Part shown: piece by piece, positions 7,487-10,036 of the stretch
How the letters are laid out: each line of letters starts with the position of its first letter
How positions within the stretch are numbered: the first letter of the stretch is position 1
Assembly (NCBI GenBank): GCA_004802705.1
Contig: SGPL01000864.1
Location: 1 to 10,036, forward strand
Source: Bondarzewia mesenterica
Taxonomy: Eukaryota > Basidiomycota > Agaricomycetes > Russulales > Bondarzewiaceae
DNA: 10,036 nucleotides
Reading direction: 5' to 3'
The notes under the pieces: model-generated
Told to the model about the DNA's origin: nothing
The model's input: the letters and a program-made list of their open reading frames with translations, nothing else
Database searches by the model: none
Program-made: the position numbers and the translations under genes

Positions 7487-8670
7487 TCCACGTCCATGCA
7501 ATGGAGCACACAGATACTTACATATGAGCTTAAGATCCTGTTACTCACCCGTGCACGACGGGATCGCGGTCACCTCCCTTCCGAGATCACGGCACGCAGG
7601 TAAGTATGTAGGGTAGCTTTCTTACCACAAGGTCGGGCCCTTGACAGGATGAATCAATCGCATGCACGAATTCCCCGTGGGGTGTCATGATCAATTCTGA
7701 CCTCACGCGTATTCGATGAGTGCAAAATTGCTACCGTTCGATCGAATGAATGGAGGGGGGAGAAGATATGGACGGACGAGAGCCTTCGGACTTGCTCGGA
7801 TAAGCCAGATCGTCCCCGTCAAGCTCGAGAGGTCACGCACATCGTAACGCTGCGCAGAAATGGAGAGAACGAGAGATAAATTTGAATCTCATCGTCGCGA
7901 GGCGCGGTGTCGACGTGGGGGAGGGAACGTGGAGCAGCGGGATTTCGTAGCAGCGAAGTGACCGCTTATGTATGTAGGGAGGCAGGCATAAATTTGCATT
8001 CGAACGGTGAGGGGTGATGGATTTGCGTTAGAAGGTCAGAACCTCTGACACGCCATCGGAGATAGCCTGATCGTCCGGATGGTGACAAGCGACACGTAGG
8101 CGCAGAGGCACGCTTCCGATGTTATAGCATGATGAAATGTGGGGAAGGAAAAAAGGGCGCGCTAGTGCTGGTTCGGTTTCGTACTAGTCGGGATCGCGCG
8201 TCGCGAACCCGGCGGGAAAATGCAAATGGGCCACATGACGGAGCAGAAACTCGCAGCTGGTCTGTCTTCTGAGTTTAACAGCGAATGGAGAAACACGGGA
8301 GCAATCGTGAAACATTCGACACCGCAGTGCTGTCAAAGAACGTGAACCGCTTATCCTGGGTCGGACGACTTTGTAAAATTCGTTTGGTCAGATAGAGCTG
8401 ACACCGACGGTATGATTGCTGTAACTCTGCAGCAGGAGGGGTGCCATCTCCGGTGGAGTGAGATTTGTGGAGCATCAGAAATTGACAGTCAGACGGCAGA
8501 CGCCGATGTCAGTGTACACGGACGAGCCTAAATTGCCTTGTAAGCATGTGAGAAAGACTGTTAAGCGGCTGTATAAATCTTACTAGCGTTGAAAACGGAA
8601 GACTAGTGCCTGTGCAAGTAGAAGGGCATAGACCGCGCATGAGAGAGATACGCTAGATTCACAAGACCAC
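7487..8670. other. Long stretch with no recognised feature
   Basis: About 1.2 kb without a supported gene. It contains short palindromes (TTCGATCGAA at 7737-7746; GTCAGA-ACC-TCTGAC at 8035-8049) and a TATAAAT at 8572-8578. A 66-codon minus-strand ORF with an ATG at 8475 shows no motif. I see no tRNA, rRNA or transposon ends. Confidence 0.5.
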
Positions 8671-9021
8671 ATGTTGGCCGATCATTCTGCTAGCAGCCTA
8701 GCACTGTGCAAAGCGGCTCGAGCAACTAAGTTAGATGCCTATAAAAGGATTCCGAGGGAGATTGTTTTGGTTAGCGCGGCGGATCTTTTTCCCGCCATGG
8801 GGCTGGATAAGATGGATCGAAAGGTGCACGGACCAGTACCGAGGCACTTGGAGGGATCGGTCGTTAGACGGAGGGGAACTGCGTCAAAGGGAGATTGGGA
8901 AACTAGCGCCTGCGGGGGCTACGATGGCGCGGATGGAAAAAGTCAAACGGAATTTGATGACGAGGAGACTTACGGGGAGTGCTTGATCAAGGCCCTTATA
9001 AGAACAAAACTGTCGTGGTGA
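8671..9021 (+). CDS. Hypothetical ORF, 116 codons, doubtful
   Basis: It opens with ATG and runs 116 codons to TGA at 9019-9021. It is mildly acidic toward its C-terminus (EFDDEETYGECLIKAL), with no signal peptide, membrane segment or recognised motif. A second plus-strand frame (8735-8986) is open across the same bases, which suggests the openness may be chance. A TATAAAAG lies inside the ORF (8740-8747), and the promoter of the gene at 9239 may overlap its end. I regard it as unlikely to be a real gene. Confidence 0.15.
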   Translation: MLADHSASSLALCKAARATKLDAYKRIPREIVLVSAADLFPAMGLDKMDRKVHGPVPRHLEGSVVRRRGTASKGDWETSACGGYDGADGKSQTEFDDEETYGECLIKALIRTKLSW

Positions 9022-9077
9022 TTGGCAAGTGCTCGAAGAAAAATGAAACGAAACGATGAAGAGCAAGAATGGGGACA

Positions 9078-9085
9078 TGACGTCA
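9078..9085. promoter_or_regulatory. CRE palindrome TGACGTCA upstream of the gene at 9239
   Basis: A perfect 8-bp TGACGTCA lies about 155 nt before the ATG at 9239. This is the consensus site for ATF/CREB-type bZIP factors, which in fungi act in stress responses. It is well placed for a proximal promoter element; regulation is inferred from the motif only. Confidence 0.4.
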
Positions 9086-9238
9086 TCGTGGAGGGACCCC
9101 GGAGAGTGCATGGGTGACGATTTTTAACGTGTTACTCTACAACGGTCGACGTGCCTCTTGACTTGCCTCTGACCCAAGTACCCTCACCCCCGCCTATTCC
9201 ACTCCCAGATATTCCCTTCTCCCCACCAATGCCAATTA

Positions 9239-10036
9239 ATGTCTGCCAACTCCGACTCGCCCCCGTCTCCGTCCCGGTCCCCCTCCCAGTCCTCTGGCCC
9301 CAACTCGTCCTCCACCTCTTCCTCATCCTCTCTCTCTCTCCCCTTGCAGCATCTCTCTCTTGACCGCATGCACTCATCCGAGGACGATCCAATGCTCCCT
9401 CCATCCCCCCAGGGCACAAGACCAGGTGCCTACTACTCAAAGCTCAGTCTGATGCCCGAGCCCATCGACGAGGACGCGGTCATGTTGGATTGGGAAATGG
9501 ACGACGAGGACCAAGCGGATGCTTCTGGAGGTAAGCTTCAACATGCATTAACGTTTTGCCTTTCCTTCCCCGGGTGCTTGCGAAGCTCGTTGCACCCCTT
9601 GAAGGAGTTGTGTGCCCGGTTGTATGCGCGTCCCTGGCTGTCCCTGCCCGCTTGTAGTGAGGGCAGTTGTCGTCGGAAACATGTCGTCCGCCCCGCATCG
9701 GTCGGCCCGTAAGGTGTGATAAAGTAGGCTGTCATCGGTGTGCCCGTCTTGCAAGAGGCGTCGCACGGTGAACACAAGGGGGACGTTTATTTTATTTTAT
9801 TGTGAATGAGATTTCCAAAAGACAAGGATGAATAATTTGATGGTGCGGACGTCGCCGTTTGGGTTGTCGCCAGGGATGCGCCCCGACGCGTCCGGCACCG
9901 GAGGGCCGGGTGGCAAAAACCACACGCGGTTATGTCATTCCGTTCCCTTTAGCCGAAAAATCGCAATGCTCCTCTATCGTCCCGTCACTCACCCTTGCTC
10001 CCATCCCTCACAGGCCCCCCACAGCATTCCCCTGCC
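9239..10036 (+). CDS. Unrecognised gene, 5' part; Ser-rich, acidic N-terminus, runs off the window
   Basis: Exon 1 (9239-9530) encodes 97 residues plus one base. Residues 1-35 are almost all Ser, Pro and polar. From about 38 the sequence becomes mixed, with RPGAYYSKLSLMPEPIDEDAVMLDWEMDDEDQ, an acidic segment that looks conserved-protein-like. The exon ends at donor G|GTAAGC (9531). The next good acceptor after a pyrimidine-rich stretch is CCCTCACAG ending at 10013, so exon 2 would start at 10014 and leave the window. No family is recognised; the N-terminus looks disordered and likely phosphorylated, suggesting an intracellular protein. The leader (about 9150-9235) is CT-rich. An upstream ATG at 9229, in another frame, overlaps the start. 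An alternative splice removing the Ser-rich part (acceptor CCTTGCAG at 9352) is possible. Confidence 0.6.
9531..10013 (+). other. Probable long first intron (about 483 nt)
   Basis: The donor GTAAGC follows coding sequence directly, and the acceptor CTCACAG follows a CT-rich run. The interior has many stops in the exon-1 frame system, an AT-rich (TTTTA)3-like run near 9788-9804 and a GC-rich hairpin-prone patch near 9878-9912. The length is well above the 53-101 nt introns in the oxidase, so an internal exon may have been missed, or the intron may hold regulatory sequence. Confidence 0.45.

Noticed and set aside
9132..9440. Minus-strand ORF rich in Gly/Arg/Glu opposite the Ser-rich exon
   Set aside because: It is the complement of a low-complexity CT-rich leader and Ser-rich exon; the composition explains the open frame.
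1..10036. CRISPR array, phage, toxin-antitoxin or bacterial operon
   Set aside because: There are no regularly spaced direct repeats or ribosome-binding-site-led gene strings. Intron structure shows the DNA is eukaryotic.

Overview
This window looks like nuclear DNA of a filamentous fungus, most likely an agaricomycete (Basidiomycota). The genes are cut by many short introns of about 50-100 nt with GTRNGY donors and CTRAC-type branch points, leaders are rich in C and T, and the best-recognised gene is a glyoxal-oxidase-like copper radical oxidase, a family typical of wood- and litter-decaying basidiomycetes. No bacterial, viral, transposon or CRISPR signature was found. Three undetermined bases (2705, 2718, 2792) show draft-quality sequence.

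Layout. 1-725: no supportable gene. 726-2058 (minus): a two-exon protein-kinase-like gene with a Ser/Thr/Pro-rich N-terminus and an apparently missing ATP-anchoring lysine. 2059-2684: intergenic, holding the kinase promoter and the 3' end of the next gene. 2685-5527 (minus): a 14-exon copper radical oxidase. By hand splicing it gives about 651 residues with a signal peptide, all five expected copper/radical ligands (C109, Y179, Y422, H423, H519) and a hydrophobic C-terminal tail suggestive of a GPI anchor. Two of its exons are only 16 and 6 nt long. Its best start codon is one base out of frame with the signal peptide. 5528-9238: about 3.7 kb without a confident gene. It contains a 13-bp inverted repeat, a stem-loop with AATAAA in the loop, a CT-rich tract followed by an open but interrupted reading frame (possible small or decayed gene), and an unconvincing 116-codon ORF. 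9239-10036 (plus): the 5' part of an unrecognised gene with an acidic, serine-rich N-terminus and a first intron of about 480 nt, running off the window.

The oxidase should be secreted or held at the cell surface, oxidising aldehydes or related small molecules to make H2O2 for extracellular peroxidases. This role is inferred from the family. The kinase gene upstream in the same orientation has its own promoter region, and nothing here ties the two functionally. I found no clearly new biological system. The most interesting points are the microexons, the start-codon frame break, the altered kinase lysine site and the inverted repeat upstream of the oxidase.
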